Below are positions 1 to 8,712 of a DNA stretch of 44,728 nucleotides, piece after piece. Origin of the DNA: Falsiroseomonas stagni DSM 19981 (GTDB lineage Bacteria > Pseudomonadota > Alphaproteobacteria > Acetobacterales > Acetobacteraceae). The DNA is taken from assembly GCF_900114315.1 (NCBI RefSeq), contig NZ_FOSQ01000019.1:1-44728 (forward strand). Direction: 5' to 3'. Made by a program: the position numbers and the translations under genes. Each line of letters begins with the position of its first letter. Positions within the stretch are counted from its first letter, which is position 1. The notes beneath the pieces were generated by a model that did not search any database, was not told the origin of the DNA, and saw nothing but the letters and a program-made list of their open reading frames with translations.

Positions 1-688
1 AGGTTCATCAACCACTCAACACAGCAAGGCATCTCAGCCCTACCGCATCCAGCGATCCTTACCCGCCCAACTCATACACTGACCATAAACTTCCATCCGG
101 CCACCCTTCCCCCCGTTCCACCACCACCCCGCACCGCTCTCGCGACACAAAGCAGAAGCAGCAGGAAGCCAAAAGGCAACCATACTATCTTCCCTCAACA
201 GATACACAGCTTGAATGAACAACCGAGACAAACCCGAACCCGATCCCCTCTCAGGGCACCAGGTCCTGCCTGTCTCGAAACCGCCTCCGGGGCGGGCCAG
301 AGAAGCTAGCGGAAGTTCCGCCGGTCTTCAAGGCCACCTCGTCGTCGGTGGGCGCTTTCTATCCGCCACACCCCAAACTGTCAAACTGGCCGGACATTGC
401 GCCCAAAGACCTGCCAAACCCACAGAACTCCTGGCCTCGCCATGCAAATGAGGCATCGCGGCAGGCCCCTCCCCTCGCCAACCCGCCGACTTATCCACAG
501 AAATCGCGCGGGATACTGATGCCAGCGGCGTTGCGGCCAGACCGCGCATCAGCTGGCGCGACGGCGCCATGGCAGTGGCCGGGACGTTCTGCCCAAGCGG
601 ACGGGCACGCGCACTACCCAGGCAGCCGGCCGGCCACGCATCACCGGCACATACCTGCCAGATCAGGGAATGCCGACGGCTCCCGCTC
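1..688. other. Stretch without a convincing gene
   Basis: Short open frames exist here on both strands, but none has a recognisable domain, a good ribosome binding site or natural composition, and the one at 328-801 runs into the 3' end of hflX on the same strand. The first 240 bases are A/C-rich on the plus strand and look less GC-rich than the rest of the window. A perfect DnaA-box consensus lies at 491-499. I see no tRNA, no clear terminator after hflX and no repeat. Confidence 0.6.
491..499 (+). promoter_or_regulatory. Isolated DnaA-box consensus
   Basis: The nine bases TTATCCACA match the strongest DnaA box exactly and lie in the gene-free stretch downstream of hflX. I see no second good box and no AT-rich unwinding region beside it, so it does not mark an origin. 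It may be a titration site or chance. Confidence 0.3.
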
Positions 689-2041
689 TCAAGTCGCTGC
701 CAAGCTCTGACGAAGCCGCTGAATGGCCCCCGGCAGGCCCCGGACGCGCAGGACGCGTCCGGTCTCGTCGTAATCCTCCGACAGGACCCTGGCGCTCTCA
801 TACACCTCGCCGATCAAAGCCTGCCTGGCATAGGGGACTACCAGGACCTCCTCGACCATCGCGGCTTCGAAGAAGGCGATGATCGACAGCCGCAGGCCGC
901 TGACGTCCTCCGGCCGATGCGCTGAAAGCTGGATCGCGTCGGGGTAGCGCTCGGACAAGGCGGCCCGGGCCGCGGCGTCCAACCGGTCCACCTTGTTCAG
1001 GATGAGGCGGGATGGAACCGCGTCGGCGCCGATCTCCCGCAGCACGCTCCGGCTGACATCCAATTGCGCGTCAGCAGTCGGGTCCGATGCATCGACGACA
1101 TAAAGAAGAAGGGATGCTTCCAGCGCCTCCGCCAAAGTGGAGCGGAAGGACGCGACCAGGTCGTGCGGCAGTTGCTTGATGAAACCCACCGTGTCGGACA
1201 CCAGCACCCGCGGCCGCGTTTCGGGTTGAAGGACGCGGACCGTCGTATCGAGTGTCGCGAAGAGCTTGTCCTGTACCAGCACCTCGCTGCCTGTCAGGGC
1301 ACGCATCAAGGAAGATTTTCCCGCATTCGTATAACCGACCAGGGCAACGCGCAGCTGGTCACGCCGGGCGGCGCGCCGGTTGTCGCTGTCTCGCTGCACC
1401 GCCTCCAACTGGCCCTTCAGCTCGGCCAGCCGATCCCGGATCTTGCGCCGATCAAGGTCGAGCGTGCTTTCGCCAGCGCCCGGCCCCTGCTGCCGCCCGC
1501 CGCCGCCCGAGGATTCACGCAGCCGCGGTGCCACGTATTTCAGGCGCGCCATCTCGACCTGGAGCTTCGCTTCCCGCGTATTCGCATGGCGGTGGAAGAT
1601 CTCGACGATCACGCCGGTCCGGTCGAGCACCTGGGCACCGGTGGCCCGCTCCAGGTTGCGGATCTGGCTGGGGGACAGTTCATGGTCGACGATCACGAAC
1701 TCAGGCCTTGGCGCCGCATCGCCGGCGGCCTCCTCTCGTGCCGGCGCCCCGCCCGCCTCCTCGAAGCGCTGCCGCGCCTTGGATTTCGGCCGCACGGCCA
1801 TGCTGGCGACTTCGCCGGTCCCCCCGGTGATGGCCGCCAGTTCGGCCAGCTTGCCGCTCCCGAGCACCGCGGCCGCGCCGGTGCCCTCCCGCCGCTGAGA
1901 CACGCTGCCGATGACCTCGTAGCCCAGCGTCTTCACCAGCCGCCCCAACTCCTCGAGGCTGCCGGCATGGGCGACATCGTCCACCTCCGGTGTCTGGATG
2001 CCGACAAGAACGGCGCGCGGGGTCGGGGGCTTGGTGTCCAT
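689..2041 (-). CDS. hflX: Ribosome-associated GTPase HflX
   Basis: This 450-residue protein is a clear HflX GTPase, a translation-factor-class GTPase that binds the 50S subunit and is known in other bacteria to split or rescue stalled ribosomes. The N-terminal glycine-rich HflX domain spans roughly residues 10-180. It is followed by a charged coiled-coil linker (about 195-230) and the G domain with P-loop GYTNAGKSS at about 236-244, DTVGF at 283-287 and NKVD at 349-352. Residues about 75-115 form an Ala/Glu/Arg-rich insertion in the N-terminal domain that is longer than in the E. coli protein. It lies 80 bp downstream of uxuB on the same strand and could be reached by read-through, but its housekeeping role suggests its own promoter. 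I am sure of the family. Confidence 0.95.
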   Translation of the reverse strand: MDTKPPTPRAVLVGIQTPEVDDVAHAGSLEELGRLVKTLGYEVIGSVSQRREGTGAAAVLGSGKLAELAAITGGTGEVASMAVRPKSKARQRFEEAGGAPAREEAAGDAAPRPEFVIVDHELSPSQIRNLERATGAQVLDRTGVIVEIFHRHANTREAKLQVEMARLKYVAPRLRESSGGGGRQQGPGAGESTLDLDRRKIRDRLAELKGQLEAVQRDSDNRRAARRDQLRVALVGYTNAGKSSLMRALTGSEVLVQDKLFATLDTTVRVLQPETRPRVLVSDTVGFIKQLPHDLVASFRSTLAEALEASLLLYVVDASDPTADAQLDVSRSVLREIGADAVPSRLILNKVDRLDAAARAALSERYPDAIQLSAHRPEDVSGLRLSIIAFFEAAMVEEVLVVPYARQALIGEVYESARVLSEDYDETGRVLRVRGLPGAIQRLRQSLAAT

Positions 2042-2121
2042 GGGCGAAGCCTAGCACGGATCGGCCGGATGGATGATCCCGGCGCCGGCACTCCTCCCCA
2101 ACGACCGGCCGCGCCCCGCCT

Positions 2122-3603
2122 TCAGCGCGTGGCGGTCAGTCCGGACAGGGCCTGCCGCGCGCCATCGCGGACCAGCAGGGCCAGGGCATTCCCGATGTCG
2201 ACCGCCAGCGCCGGGTGGCCGGCCACGTCCGAACCGAAGATACCGGTGAGGTCCAGCAAGCGCCTGGCGACGTCCTGGGGCTGATCCAGGCCGGCGGCGC
2301 TGGCGGCACGCAAGGCCGGCAGCATCGGGTCACGCAGGTCGATCGGCGCTCCGCGCTCATCGATGCCCATCACGTAGCGCATCCAGCCGGCCACGGCGAT
2401 GATGAGGCAGGGGGCCGGCCGGCCTTCCGCAAGGGCGTGGCGCAGCGGGCCGAGCAGACGCTGGGGCAGCTTCTGCGACCCGTCCATGGCGATCTGCCAG
2501 GTCCGGTGCCGCAGGGCCCGGTTCCGGAACCGGGCCAGCAGCCTCCCTGCATGATCGGCCAGCACCACACCAGGCGGCGCCGGCACGCTGGGTGCGATCT
2601 CGTCCCACAGCATCGCCAGGTAGCGTGCGAAGACCGGGTCGCTCGCCGCCTCCGCCACCGTCTCATGCCCGGCGAGGTAGCCGAGATAGGCCAGCGCCGA
2701 ATGGGCGCCGTTGAGCATTCGCAGCTTCATCAACTCGAACGGCGCGACATCCCGCGCGAACTGGGCGCCGGCGATCGCCCAGTCGGGCCGGCCGAGGGGG
2801 AAGTGATCCTCGATCACCCATTGGCTGAACCCCTCCCCCACCACCGGCCAGGCATCCTCGGCGCCCAGCGCCGCCGCGATGCGCGCGCGATCCTCCGCCG
2901 TGGTCGCCGGCACGATGCGGTCGACCATCGTGGAAGGAAAGGCGACCGCGTCCCCGATCCAGGTCCCGAGCCCGGGATCGCGCAGGGCGCAGAGCCGGGT
3001 CACGACGCGGCGAACTGTCTCGCCATTCGCCGGCAGATTGTCGCAGCAGAGAACCGTGAAGGGCGGGATCCCCTCGGCGCGCCGCCGCCGCAAGGCTTCC
3101 ACGAGGATGCCCGGCGCCGATCGCGGCGCGGTCGGGTGGAGAAGGTCATGCCTGATGTCCGCTTGCGCCTCGTCCAGCGAACCCGTCGACGGGTCGTGGC
3201 AATATCCCTTTTCCGTCACCGTCAGGCTGACGATGCGGATGCCGGGATCGACCATGGCCTGCAGCAAGGCTCCCGGGTCTTCCGGCGCGACAATCAGGCC
3301 GCGGAGCGCGCCGACGACCTGCAACGCCTCCCGCTCATCCTCCCGCGTCGCCACGGTGTAGAGGCCATCCTGGGGCGCGAGCGCGTCCCGCGTCTCCGCG
3401 CTGCGCAGGCTGGCCGCCACGATGCCCCAGTCGCGCGCGCCCGCGTTCAGGACGGCTTCCGTCATCACCGCCTGGTGCGCGCGGTGGAAGGCACCGAGCC
3501 CCAGATGCAGGATGCCGGGCCGGATGCCGGCACGATCATAGCGAGGCCGCGCGACGGATTCGGGCAGGGCGGCCAGCACCGCATCGGACAGGCGCGGCAT
3601 CAT
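2122..3603 (-). CDS. uxuB: Mannitol dehydrogenase-family D-mannonate oxidoreductase (fructuronate reductase)
   Basis: The 493-residue product belongs to the long-chain mannitol dehydrogenase family. It has the N-terminal Rossmann motif (LGLGAFHRAHQ, about residues 34-44) and the family catalytic signature K-x4-N-x2-H at K293, N298 and H301. In the Uxu pathway this enzyme interconverts D-fructuronate and D-mannonate with NAD(H). Its ATG overlaps the uxuA stop by four bases (ATGA), which implies translational coupling, and uxuA makes or uses the same mannonate. Mannitol or altronate dehydrogenase activity is possible from sequence alone; the neighbouring uxuA favours mannonate. There is a second in-frame ATG immediately after the first. 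Confidence 0.88.
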   Translation of the reverse strand: MMPRLSDAVLAALPESVARPRYDRAGIRPGILHLGLGAFHRAHQAVMTEAVLNAGARDWGIVAASLRSAETRDALAPQDGLYTVATREDEREALQVVGALRGLIVAPEDPGALLQAMVDPGIRIVSLTVTEKGYCHDPSTGSLDEAQADIRHDLLHPTAPRSAPGILVEALRRRRAEGIPPFTVLCCDNLPANGETVRRVVTRLCALRDPGLGTWIGDAVAFPSTMVDRIVPATTAEDRARIAAALGAEDAWPVVGEGFSQWVIEDHFPLGRPDWAIAGAQFARDVAPFELMKLRMLNGAHSALAYLGYLAGHETVAEAASDPVFARYLAMLWDEIAPSVPAPPGVVLADHAGRLLARFRNRALRHRTWQIAMDGSQKLPQRLLGPLRHALAEGRPAPCLIIAVAGWMRYVMGIDERGAPIDLRDPMLPALRAASAAGLDQPQDVARRLLDLTGIFGSDVAGHPALAVDIGNALALLVRDGARQALSGLTATR

Positions 3604-4778
3604 GCGGCGCGGTAGCCCAGGCCCGCGATCACGCCCCGAAGCTCCGCGAGGCCGCGCAGGCGGCCGATCAGCGTGTAGCCGGGATGCGTGCGCCGCCCGG
3701 CATCGGAGAGCAGCACATGCCCATGGTCGGGCCGGAAGGGCAGGTCGGCATCGCCGCGCCCCGCCGCCCGACGTCGCGCCGCTTCCTCCAGGAAGGCCGC
3801 GATCACGGCCGGCATGTCGACATCGCCCCCCAGATGATCCGCCTCATGGAAGGACCCATCCGCTTCCTTCGTCACGTTGCGCAGATGCAGGAAGGCGGTG
3901 TGCGGCGCGAATTCGCGCGCCATTGCCGGCACGTCGTTCGCGACCCCGGCCCCCAGGGAGCCGGTGCAGAAGGTGATGCCATTCGCCCGGGACGGCACCA
4001 TGGCCACCAGATCCGCCAAATCCTGGCGGTTGGACACGATGCGCGGCAGCCCGAAGATCGGCCGGGGCGGATCATCGGGATGCATGCAGAGTGCGATCCC
4101 CGCCTCCTCCGCCACCGGCACCACTTCCCGGAGGAAGCGCGCCAAGTGGGACTTCAGCGCCGCCGCATCGATGCCGCGATAGCTCTCCAGCATCCGGCGC
4201 ATGCCAGGAATATCGTAGCGGTCATAGGCCCCCGGCAGCCCGGCCATGATGGCGTTCAGCAGCGTGGCCTGCTCGGCATCCCCGGCACGGGCCAGCCAGT
4301 CCCGCGCGACGGCGATGACGGCGGGGGGGTGGTCCGCCTCCGCGCCCGGGCGCCGCAGCATCAGCACATCGAAGGCCGCCTGGCGCACGGCGTCGAAGCG
4401 CAAAGCCACGGCACCGGTCGGCATGGGGTAGGCGAGGTCCGTGCGCGTCCAGTCCACCACCGGCATGAAGTTGTAGCAGACCGTGCGGATGCCGCAGCGA
4501 CCCAGGTTGCGCAGCGATTCCCGGTAATTCGCGAAGATGCGGCCAAGGTCGCCGCTGCCGCGCTTCACATCCTCATGCACCGGCAGGCTTTCCACGACGG
4601 ACCAGCGAAGCCCGGCGGCCGCGATCATCGCCTGGCGCGCACGGATCGCTTCCTCTGGCCACACCTCGCCATAGGGGATCTCGTGCAGTGCGGTGACGAT
4701 GCCGGTCGCGCCGGTCTGGCGGATCTCCTCCAGCCGGATGTCGTCCAGCGGTCCGAACCAGCGCCAGGTCTCTTCCAT
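3600..4778 (-). CDS. uxuA: Mannonate dehydratase
   Basis: The 392-residue product matches the UxuA family in length and content. It starts METTWRWFG-like (MEETWRWFGP), followed by GIVTALHEIPYGEVW, the SGDL/NYRESLRNLG segment, the YNFMPVVDWTRTDL segment and the CMHPDDPPRPIFGLPRI segment that supplies metal ligands. It dehydrates D-mannonate to 2-keto-3-deoxy-D-gluconate in the cytoplasm. The ATG at 4778 was chosen because a GGAGG ribosome site lies just upstream, overlapping the end of the preceding dehydrogenase gene; the open frame continues upstream but there it only shadows that gene. No KDG kinase or aldolase is present in the window, so the product must be handled by genes elsewhere. Confidence 0.93.
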   Translation of the reverse strand: MEETWRWFGPLDDIRLEEIRQTGATGIVTALHEIPYGEVWPEEAIRARQAMIAAAGLRWSVVESLPVHEDVKRGSGDLGRIFANYRESLRNLGRCGIRTVCYNFMPVVDWTRTDLAYPMPTGAVALRFDAVRQAAFDVLMLRRPGAEADHPPAVIAVARDWLARAGDAEQATLLNAIMAGLPGAYDRYDIPGMRRMLESYRGIDAAALKSHLARFLREVVPVAEEAGIALCMHPDDPPRPIFGLPRIVSNRQDLADLVAMVPSRANGITFCTGSLGAGVANDVPAMAREFAPHTAFLHLRNVTKEADGSFHEADHLGGDVDMPAVIAAFLEEAARRRAAGRGDADLPFRPDHGHVLLSDAGRRTHPGYTLIGRLRGLAELRGVIAGLGYRAA

Positions 4779-4792
4779 GATCGGCGCCCTCC

Positions 4793-5836
4793 TCAGGCGA
4801 AGCTCAACTGCACCTTCATGGACCGGCGGCGGTCCGCGGCGAGTTCGAAGGCCGCCACGGCCTCGGCCAGCGGGCGCGTCTCGGTGATCAGCGGGCGCAC
4901 ATCGATCTCCCGCGTGCCGATCAGGCGGGCCGCGACCTCGAATTCCGGGTGGAAGCGGAAGGTGCCGACCAGGCGGAGTTCCTTCGCGACCACCACGTTC
5001 ATCGGCACGTCGAAGGCGCCGCCGACGCCGACCTGCACGATGGTGCCGCGCGGCCGGACGCAGGCGATGGCCTGGGCCAGGGCGCGGGGGTTGCCGCTGC
5101 ATTCGAAGGCGATGTCGAAGCGGCCCTTGGCCGCCTCCTCCGCCGCCAGCGCATCCTTGTCCGCGGCGACATTCACCGCCCTGGCGGCGCCGAGCTGCCG
5201 GGCCAGGGAAAGCGGTTCGTCGACAACCTCCGTCACCGTCACCTCGCCAGCGCCGGCATGACGAAGCGCCAGCAGGACCACGCCGCCGATCGGCCCGAAG
5301 CCGGTGACGAGCACACGCTTGCCGCGCACCTCCCCGGCCTGCGCCACGGCATGCAGCGCGACCGCCAGCGGCTCGCTCATCGCCGCCTCCCCGATGGAGA
5401 CGGTGTCGCCCACCTTCACGCATTGCCGCGCGAAGGCGACCAGGCGGCGGCGGAACCCACCCTGGACATGGGGCATCCGCATCGCGCTGCCCCAGAACCG
5501 CATCTCCAGGCAATGCTGCGGCTCGGCGCGCGCGCAGTACTCGCATTCACCACAGGGGTTGGACGGGCTGACCGCCACGCGGTCCCCCTCCCGCAGCCCT
5601 TCCACCCCCGCGCCGAGCGCGGCGATCGTGCCCGCCACCTCATGCCCGAGGATGATCGGCTGTCGCACCCGCACCGTCCCGAAGCCGCCATCGAGGAAGT
5701 AGTGCAGGTCCGACCCGCAGATGCCGCCGGCGCCGATGTCGAGCAGCACCTCCCCCGGCCCCGGCGCAGCCAGTTCAACCGCCTCCACGCGCAAATCGCG
5801 CTGGGCGTGCAGCACGCAGGCTTCGGTCGTCGTCAT
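4793..5836 (-). CDS. Zinc-dependent alcohol dehydrogenase, L-idonate/L-gulonate 5-dehydrogenase type
   Basis: This 347-residue medium-chain dehydrogenase has the catalytic zinc ligands C40 (GICGSD) and H65-E66 (GHE). The structural zinc cysteines are C95, C98, C101 and C109, and an NAD-binding fold follows around residue 175. The best family match I recognise is L-idonate 5-dehydrogenase (IdnD-like). Because it is co-transcribed with uxuA and uxuB, oxidation of L-gulonate at C5 to D-fructuronate, which UxuB then reduces to mannonate, makes equal or better sense than true idonate oxidation. The gene sits 10 bp from dctM and 14 bp from uxuA. The specificity is inference. Confidence 0.85.
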   Translation of the reverse strand: MTTTEACVLHAQRDLRVEAVELAAPGPGEVLLDIGAGGICGSDLHYFLDGGFGTVRVRQPIILGHEVAGTIAALGAGVEGLREGDRVAVSPSNPCGECEYCARAEPQHCLEMRFWGSAMRMPHVQGGFRRRLVAFARQCVKVGDTVSIGEAAMSEPLAVALHAVAQAGEVRGKRVLVTGFGPIGGVVLLALRHAGAGEVTVTEVVDEPLSLARQLGAARAVNVAADKDALAAEEAAKGRFDIAFECSGNPRALAQAIACVRPRGTIVQVGVGGAFDVPMNVVVAKELRLVGTFRFHPEFEVAARLIGTREIDVRPLITETRPLAEAVAAFELAADRRRSMKVQLSFA

Positions 5837-5846
5837 CGCAGGGTCC

Positions 5847-7127
5847 TCAATTGTAGAACAGGCGCGGCAGCCACAGCGAGATCTCGGGGATCGCCGTCAC
5901 CAGCGCCAGCACCACCAAGTTTGACAGAAGAAAGGGCCAGATGGCGACCGTGATCTCCCACAGCGAGATGCGGCCTATGCTGGCGCAGATGAACAGGCAG
6001 ACGCCCACCGGCGGCGTCGCGAGGCCGATCATCAGGTTGAGCACCGCGAAGGTGGCGAAATGGATGGGGTCGATCCCCACCTGGATCGCCACCGCGAGCA
6101 GCGGCGGGAAGAGGATGATCAGCGCGGCGATGGTTTCCATGAACATGCCGACGATGATGAGCAGGATGTTCATCATCAGCATGACGGCCCATTTCTCGGT
6201 GGAGATGGACGTCATCACCCCGATCAGCGCCTGCGGCACACGCTCGGCGGCCAGGATCCAGCCGAAGACATTGGCGAAGCCCACCAGCACCATGATGGCA
6301 GCGCCGGAAATCGCGCTGTCGATGATGAGCTTCGGCAGGTCCCGCCAGCCGAGTTCTCGATAGATGAACAGCCCGACCACGGCGGCATAGAGCACGGCGA
6401 TGACGGCGGCTTCGGTCGGCGTGAAGAAGCCACCGACGATGCCGAACAGCACCAGCATCATCATGCCCATGGCCCAGACGGCATCCTTGCCGGACAGCCA
6501 GACCTCGCCCCAGCCGCGCCAGGGCTCCCGCGGATGGTTGTATTTCACGGCCAGGATATAGGCCGGCACCATCATGCCGAGGCCGAGGAGGATGCCGGGA
6601 ATCGCCCCGGCCAGGAACATCTGCCCGACCGAGATGCCGGTAAGGGAACCCACGATGATCATCGGCACGGAAGGCGGAATGATCGGCCCCACGACGGCGG
6701 AGGCCGCGGTCACGGCCGCAGCATAGGGCACGGTGTAGCCCACGCGCTTCATGCCGGGGATCAGCACCGCCCCCTGGCTGGCCGCGTCCGCGGCCGCGGT
6801 GCCGGAAATGCCGGCGAAGATCATGGACCCAACGATGTTGGTCTGCGCCAGGCCGCCGCGGAAATGCCCGACGAAGCTGTTGGAGAAGCGCAGGATGCGG
6901 TCGGTGATGCCGCCGCCATTCATCAGGTTGCCGGCCAGGACGAAGGCGGGGATGGACAGCAGCACGAAGCTGTCCATGCCCGAGAACATCTTCTGCGGGA
7001 TGACCTCCAGCGGGATGTCGCCGGCCAGCAGATAGACCAGGGAGGAGAAGCCGAGCACCACCGCCACCGGCATGCCGGCCAGCAGCGCGGCCAGGAAGGC
7101 GACCCCCAGCAGGATCAACGGGTCCAT
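5847..7127 (-). CDS. dctM: TRAP transporter large permease (DctM family)
   Basis: The product, about 426 residues, is the DctM/SiaM-type membrane subunit of a tripartite ATP-independent periplasmic transporter. About a dozen hydrophobic segments run through it, with conserved stretches such as SAVVGPIIPPSVPMIIVGS and a C-terminal GLATPPVGVCLF. It uses a sodium or proton gradient to bring in the acid delivered by the binding protein. I start it at the ATG at 7127, one base after the dctQ stop; a start 21 bases further upstream (MGWRRIE) would overlap dctQ. It works with the dctQ and dctP products encoded directly upstream. Confidence 0.94.
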   Translation of the reverse strand: MDPLILLGVAFLAALLAGMPVAVVLGFSSLVYLLAGDIPLEVIPQKMFSGMDSFVLLSIPAFVLAGNLMNGGGITDRILRFSNSFVGHFRGGLAQTNIVGSMIFAGISGTAAADAASQGAVLIPGMKRVGYTVPYAAAVTAASAVVGPIIPPSVPMIIVGSLTGISVGQMFLAGAIPGILLGLGMMVPAYILAVKYNHPREPWRGWGEVWLSGKDAVWAMGMMMLVLFGIVGGFFTPTEAAVIAVLYAAVVGLFIYRELGWRDLPKLIIDSAISGAAIMVLVGFANVFGWILAAERVPQALIGVMTSISTEKWAVMLMMNILLIIVGMFMETIAALIILFPPLLAVAIQVGIDPIHFATFAVLNLMIGLATPPVGVCLFICASIGRISLWEITVAIWPFLLSNLVVLALVTAIPEISLWLPRLFYN

Positions 7128-7128
7128 C

Positions 7129-7635
7129 TCAATGCGCCTCCAGCCCATTGTCCTGCCGCACCTCGGGCGCCAGGCCCGCCAGCACGCGCAGCATCCGCTC
7201 CACCGCCGCCACGATCAGCGCCACGGGCGCGATCAGCACCGACAGGTGCACCCAGAACATGTTCCACAGCAGCGCCGGAGAGGTCTGCAGCGACCCGATA
7301 TCGACGAAGGACCAGGAGGGCGACAGCAGCATCAGGCCGAAGCCCACCATGACGAGGCAGGACGCGACCTCCACCACGATCTTCGCGCGCTTCGGCAGCA
7401 GCATGGTCAGCAAGTCGACGCCCACCAGATCGCCCGAACGAAGGGCGAGGCCGATCCCGAAGGCGGCGCAGAACAGCAGTGCGAAGCGCGACAGTTCCTC
7501 CGTCCAGATCGGCGGGTTGGGCAACAGCAGGCGGGAGATGACCTGCAGCACCACCGCCACCAGCAGAACGCTGAAGCACAGGCCGACCAGGAGCCTGAGG
7601 ACCCGGTGAAAGCGATCAAGCGATGTCAGGATCAT
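7129..7635 (-). CDS. dctQ: TRAP transporter small permease (DctQ family)
   Basis: The 168-residue product is a four-helix integral membrane protein of DctQ type, with hydrophobic segments near residues 13-33, 48-66, 85-105 and 130-150. The early WTEELSRFALLF segment is typical of the family. It scaffolds the large permease. A GGAGG site six bases ahead of the ATG supports the start. The stop codon is followed after one base by the dctM start, so the two are translationally coupled. A stem-loop separates it from dctP. Confidence 0.93.
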   Translation of the reverse strand: MILTSLDRFHRVLRLLVGLCFSVLLVAVVLQVISRLLLPNPPIWTEELSRFALLFCAAFGIGLALRSGDLVGVDLLTMLLPKRAKIVVEVASCLVMVGFGLMLLSPSWSFVDIGSLQTSPALLWNMFWVHLSVLIAPVALIVAAVERMLRVLAGLAPEVRQDNGLEAH

Positions 7636-7650
7636 GGGCTGCCTCCGCGC

Positions 7651-7676
7651 CTCTCCCGCGCCATGGCACGGGAGAG
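7651..7676 (-). other. Stem-loop between dctP and dctQ
   Basis: Arms CTCTCCCG (7651-7658) and CGGGAGAG (7669-7676) pair perfectly around a 10-base loop in the 61-bp gap between the binding-protein gene and the permease genes. No T-run follows. Such a hairpin could stabilise the dctP message or partly terminate, giving more binding protein than permease; that role is inference. Confidence 0.6.
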
Positions 7677-7696
7677 TGGGTCAGGGTGGAAGGCGA

Positions 7697-8680
7697 TCAG
7701 GCCCGGATGGCCATGATCTGCTCAAGCAGCGGCCGGGCCTCCGCCCGCACGCTGCCGATGGCGGCCGGGCGTGCCCTGGCGGCAAAGGCGGCCTGGTCGC
7801 TATCGACGAAGGTCATTCCCTTCGCCTTCAGATCGGCCTCCAGGCTGCGCTCATCCTCGACGAACAGCGTGCGCTCGAAGGCCTGCGCGCGGCGCACCGC
7901 CTCGGCGACGATGTCGCGGTCCGCGGCGGAAAGCCCCTGCCAGCGGCGTTCGCTGATGGCCACGTAGATCCAGCTCCACACATGCTCCGTGCGATTCACG
8001 AAGCGCTGCACCTCGTTGAAGTTGGCGCCGCGGATCAGGGCCAGCGGATTCTCCTGCCCGTCGATCGTGCCGTTCTGGAGCGAGGTGAAGACCTCGCCGA
8101 AGGCCATCGGTGTCGGGCGCGCCCCCAGCGCCTGCCAGACCGCGACGAAGACCGGCACATTCGGCACGCGCAGCCTGAGGCCGTTGAGTTCCTCCGGCGT
8201 GCGAATGGCGCGGTTGGCGGTCAGGTTGCGCGGCCCGCGGGCGAAATAGCCCAGCGGCCGGACGCGGGCGCGGGAGACGATCTCGGCGTTGATCTGCTGC
8301 CCGATCGGGCCGGCCGCCACCACATCCATCTGCTGGATCGACGTGACGGCGTAGGGCACGGCGAGAAGGGAGGCCAGCGGCGCCCAGTTCTGCAGGCTCT
8401 CCCCCGTGATGGTCATGTCGGCGGTGCCGAGCTGCATGCCGTTGATGACATCCATCTCGCGGCCCAGCGTCTCGTTCGGGAAGACCTGGACGTCGATCCT
8501 GCCGTTCGACAGCGCCCGCGCCTGCTCCGCCAGGTGCAGGCAGGCGCGGTGCCAGACATTCTGGTCATTGGCCAGGTGGCCGAGACGCAGCGTCACGCGC
8601 CCCTGCGCGAAGCCGGGGCTGGCGAGGCCAGGCGCCGCCAGTGCTGCCGCGGTGGCCGCGATGAGTGTCCTGCGATTCAT
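7697..8680 (-). CDS. dctP: TRAP transporter substrate-binding protein (DctP family)
   Basis: The 327-residue product has an N-terminal export signal (MNRRTLIAATAAALAAP, cleaved after AQG-like residues near 26). The mature DctP fold contains the characteristic NGLRLRVPNVP segment, whose arginine salt-bridges the substrate carboxylate. The block ending in SLQNGTIDGQENPL follows it. It binds the organic acid in the periplasm and hands it to DctQM. A GGAGGG site seven bases ahead of the ATG supports the start. Context with uxuA, uxuB and the zinc dehydrogenase points to an aldonate or hexuronate ligand such as gulonate, mannonate or fructuronate; the ligand is inference. Confidence 0.94.
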   Translation of the reverse strand: MNRRTLIAATAAALAAPGLASPGFAQGRVTLRLGHLANDQNVWHRACLHLAEQARALSNGRIDVQVFPNETLGREMDVINGMQLGTADMTITGESLQNWAPLASLLAVPYAVTSIQQMDVVAAGPIGQQINAEIVSRARVRPLGYFARGPRNLTANRAIRTPEELNGLRLRVPNVPVFVAVWQALGARPTPMAFGEVFTSLQNGTIDGQENPLALIRGANFNEVQRFVNRTEHVWSWIYVAISERRWQGLSAADRDIVAEAVRRAQAFERTLFVEDERSLEADLKAKGMTFVDSDQAAFAARARPAAIGSVRAEARPLLEQIMAIRA

Positions 8681-8712
8681 GATGGTTCCCTCCGGGTTGA
8701 TGCCGCGCGGCG

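Noticed and set aside
40-231. Small open frame on the minus strand
   Set aside because: There is no ribosome site, no homology and unnatural Trp/Gly/Met-rich composition.
328-801. Open frame of 157 residues on the minus strand
   Set aside because: It overlaps the 3' end of hflX in another frame, has no domain and shows shadow-like Arg/Ser/Ala composition.
4779-5546. Long N-terminal extension of uxuA
   Set aside because: The extension lies wholly inside the zinc dehydrogenase gene in another frame; UxuA homology and the ribosome site place the start at 4778.
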